Source of the DNA: Artemia franciscana
Lineage: Eukaryota; Arthropoda; Branchiopoda; Anostraca; Artemiidae
DNA length: 64,000 bases
NCBI RefSeq assembly: GCF_032884065.1
Contig: NC_088871.1
Location: forward strand, 44,068,619-44,132,618
Direction of reading: 5' to 3'
How positions within the stretch are numbered: position 1 is the first letter of the stretch; the number at the start of each line of letters is the position of its first letter. Position numbers and translations under genes: made by a program. The notes below the pieces were generated by a model. The model saw only the letters and a list, made by a program, of their open reading frames with translations, was not told where the DNA came from and made no database searches. Shown here one piece after another: positions 61,390 through 64,000 of this stretch.

Positions 61390-62460
61390 AGAGCTAAAAG
61401 AGGTCCTTGCTGCCCGTCAAGAAACTTCAGACCTTTCTTCCCACATTGTTCCGAATGCTGTAGGAGGCCTGACTAACTTATCTATCACCAGTCTTCCCAC
61501 CGTCTGGTTTGTCAGTCAAAAAGTTAGGGCAGCTAGGCAGCCCCTTAGTGCTCCAATTGCCCTTCCGACTTCCAAGGCCGACATTAATATTCCTGACCAT
61601 CTCACAAAACTTGACAATGGTGAGCAGGAAAAACTTCCTTTTTTTGACAGTGATTTAGAAAATTCTCAACGATTTCTCATTTTTGGAATAAGGCGAAATC
61701 TGAATATCTTATGCAGGTGCTATCTTTGGTATGTAGATGGGACCTTTAAAATTATCCCTAAGTTGTTTTATCAGCTCCATCCGTGCTTTTCTTGATATTA
61801 TTACTACCCCTTCCCTTCTAATAAACCATAGGCTACACAGACATGTCTCTTGAGAGAGATTATAGCCTCAAAAAATACCCTTTCCCCCATTTTAGTGATG
61901 GTAAATTTTGGAGCTGTGTCAATCAACGCCTTAAAGTTGATGTTTTCTACAGCAGAGATAAAATGTTGTTTTTCCACCTGTGTGAGAACGTCTATAGAAA
62001 AGTTCAAGTGCTCAGGCACTAGGAGCTGTATAGAAGTGATTATAAGTTTTCTCTACATGCTTTGATAATACCAGGTCCAATATTTCCTCTTATTGCCCGC
62101 GCTGAGTCAGCTTTCAAAGATCTCTAGGAGAATCTTGGCAGTAATTTTACCAAGTTATTAGAGTACTTTGAGGACATCTATATGGCTCGTCTGAGAAGGA
62201 ACAAAGGGTTTCACCCCCCTATTTCCTCATGACCTATGGAATACTCGCAATCGATGCTGCTGGAGCCCCCACCCCCGCGAACTAAGAACTTGGTGGAGGG
62301 ATGGTATTTTCAGATGCAAGACTCTATCCGAGCTTCTGGAAGTTCTTGGAAATCATGAAGCGTGAACAGGGCTGCATAAGTGATTTTGTCACTCAGTTAG
62401 CATCCGGCCCCCTTCCTCCTCCCAAGAAAGTGTTTACAGACCTTAGTCTTTAGAATTCGA
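61390..62460 (+). pseudogene. Decayed MULE-family transposase
   Basis: Fossil of a Mutator-like (MULE) transposase gene. The open part 61395-61795 reads NPELKEVLAARQETSDLSSH, GGLTNLSITSLPTVWF, NIPDHLTKLDNGEQ, FLIFGIRRNLNILCRCYLWY and VDGTFKIIPKLFYQL. The W-x-x-DGTFK-x-x-P-x-x-F-x-Q-L pattern is the MULE catalytic-Asp motif (D at about 61736). After a stop and frame changes come CFFHLCENVYRKVQ-like residues (about 61965-62000), then the RLRRNKGFHPP segment and KNLVEGWYFQMQDSIRASGS, SWKFLEIMKREQG at about 62285-62375, matching the NxVEGWHxxFQ ... KFIxxLKxEQ C-terminal region. Several stops; inactive. No terminal inverted repeats were identified. Confidence 0.75.
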
Positions 62461-62689
62461 GGATTATGCAAACGTATGCCCCTCCTGCCCCGGCACTCTT
62501 GGCATTTTTGCAAGCCATTGCCTATGATTTTAGTAGACAGTTCTTCTATTTTGGCCTAACATCCAATACTTTTCGGTAAATAGGGTTTTATAATTTTTTG
62601 AAAAATATCTTTACTTAAACTATTGCTCGTTTACTTTATATATCTATATGCTGGACTGACGATATTTCTTAATTAAGGTCTTTGTATCG

Positions 62690-62777
62690 GTCCTGCATTG
62701 TGTTGCAGCAGTTGAATTCGAACCCGGGTCCTGTAGCTTGCTTATTTGAAATAAGCAGACCTGGCTAATATGCTTAG
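62690..62777 (-). mobile_element. Possible second SINE head, inverted
   Basis: The minus strand has actggctaagcata (A-box-like) and, about 50 bases on, cccgggttcgaattc (B box, about 62711-62727), next to a gcttatttcaaataagc hairpin. It would be head-to-head with the SINE at 62780. Confidence 0.4.
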
Positions 62778-62779
62778 CC

Positions 62780-63085
62780 AGTAGTCGTCCTGGCTATGTG
62801 GTTGGCGCGCTGGGTTAAGAATTCCTTTGTCCAAGGGGCACGGGTTCGATCCCTGGCGCGGCCAGTTATTTGGCTTGGGGCTAGGGTCAGTGGTGTAACT
62901 GCAAGCTGAGCTAGAGTCAACCCAGCTCTAAATGGGCACCTTGAGAAATCTGGAGAAGGTAAACAGGAAGGGTGTGCGGAGGCACAGGGTGGCTGGCCCC
63001 CAGCCCCCATTGCACTTCCTGGTTGAAGGGCCACGATACGGAGATCAGCACCGGTTTGGACTTTAAGTGTCTAGTGCAGTCATAC
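62780..63085 (+). mobile_element. tRNA-derived SINE, second copy
   Basis: A box tggctatgtggttggcgcgc (about 62789) and B box gggttcgatccc (about 62843-62854), 50-odd bases apart, are pol III internal promoter elements of a tRNA-like head. The extra bases between them mean it is not a normal tRNA. The tail contains gcaagctgagctagagtcaa and ccagctctaaatgggcacct, as in many arthropod SINEs. An antisense open frame (62774-63034) is accidental. Confidence 0.8.
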
Positions 63086-63089
63086 TTAC

Positions 63090-64000
63090 CTTATGCTTAC
63101 TTATTTCAAATAAGGAACTCTGTCCGTTTAAATATTTGCTTGGTTCTGTAGTTTCACTCCATGCTCTTCAAAATTAATTTAAATAATAATAATAAAAAAC
63201 GCTCTTAAAGATACTTAAGACGGGAAAATATTTTTTATGTCCGCCAAGTGGGCATGGTGTCGATAGCAGGAGGTGAACAGGTATCATGCATTATAGATGT
63301 CGATGCCAGACCAAGTTCGCGGGAAAGAATTTCTTGTTCTTCTTAGTCCCAGCCTATGTCTCTAAGGACTTCCATCATAGGTCAAACCTTCTACATATGC
63401 CCCCAAATTTCATATTCCCAAATTATTTTTTTTAACCTCTGTCGTATCCGGCTAAGATAATGTAACCACCAAAAACCCCAAAAAAAGAATTAGAAAAAAT
63501 AAAACTTAAAATAAGTTCTATAGTATATTCTATACCATGTATTCTACCCATATTTTCGAATATACATAAAATATTCCAAAATCCCCTCTTTTCACTCTTT
63601 TTTCACTCTTTTCATTTTTCGTACTTTTCCTTTGGATGCTCAATTTTATATGGGGGAAATTGCTCGCAGGGAGGGGAAACCTAGAACCATGACAACTTAT
63701 ATAGTAGAGCGTATATTTTTCAATTGGAGGGGGAGTTTAAAGTAAAGTAGTGTATTCTTAGGAATGAGATAAGCAAGTGCTTGAAAGTAGTTTTCAGAAT
63801 TTATTAGTGTTTTCGTCAAAAGGTTCCCTGGTTTTAACTATTAAGTAAAGATAAAATACTACATTAACCTATTGGTGGTTTTCGTTCAGCCTGAAGTCAT
63901 ACAAGCTTCAGACTAATATCTAGTCTTTCTAATTTTCCCTGTTTTAGTAAGGAACTGCATCTTATGGACATTCTGAATTTATTGCGGACATCTTTTCTCC
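63090..64000. other. Non-coding, nothing recognised
   Basis: Includes cttatttcaaataagg (63105), a hairpin similar to those near 62738. No gene seen. Confidence 0.4.

Noticed and set aside
62780-62870. Functional tRNA gene
   Set aside because: A and B boxes are present but no cloverleaf with a standard anticodon arm can be drawn, and a SINE body follows.
62774-63034. 86-codon minus-strand frame
   Set aside because: Antisense of the tRNA-derived SINE.

Overview
This is repeat-rich, intron-scale animal DNA, not a compact genome. It has arthropod-style ribosomal-protein and SLC12-type coding exons, AT-rich non-coding DNA, and fossils of LINE, Penelope-like, Helitron, MULE, hAT-like, SINE and foldback elements. 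The wording of several dispersed repeats (for example the foldback family at 35.2-37.0 kb) resembles repeats I remember from brine shrimp (Artemia) sequence. A branchiopod crustacean is therefore my best guess, from memory and unchecked.

Layout. (1) 1-24961: two copies of one large segment in direct tandem (A, 1-12560; B, 12955-24961; offset 12954 bp), a few percent diverged by eye. Each carries a foldback/TIR-element cluster, a minus-strand LINE reverse-transcriptase fragment, a plus-strand LINE fragment of the same kind and a plus-strand LINE 3' end. The copies differ by many indels and by independent lesions in the LINEs. (2) 25.0-28.6 kb: further LINE scraps. (3) 28881-29280: an intact ribosomal protein eL35 (RPL35) coding sequence in one exon, the only complete host gene recognised. 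(4) 31.3-37.1 kb: a diverged direct duplication, then a satellite of about 22 units (roughly 135-155 bp each) whose first unit is inverted, broken by a LINE C-terminal fragment and by a 1.75-kb foldback element. (5) 39.6-45.5 kb: extra copies of the foldback/TIR elements, a decayed hAT-like transposase and a Penelope-like 3' end. (6) 46.5-48.9 kb: a TATA-type promoter candidate and a coding exon of an unrecognised gene. (7) 49.6-52.4 kb: two Helitron remnants head-to-head, with GC-richer minisatellites and repeated helicase fragments, bounded by long TA arrays. (8) 52.7-53.7 kb: a possible terminal exon and one clear exon of a cation-chloride cotransporter (SLC12), both minus strand. (9) 54.6-64 kb: LINE 3' ends, a decayed MULE transposase and two tRNA-derived SINE copies on either side of it.

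Little works together here in the operon sense. The three host-gene signals (eL35, the unknown exon, the SLC12 exon) look like parts of separate genes embedded in transposon debris. The clearest structural stories are the 13-kb tandem duplication, the palindromic Helitron pair and the satellite with nested insertions. I found no convincing new biological system.
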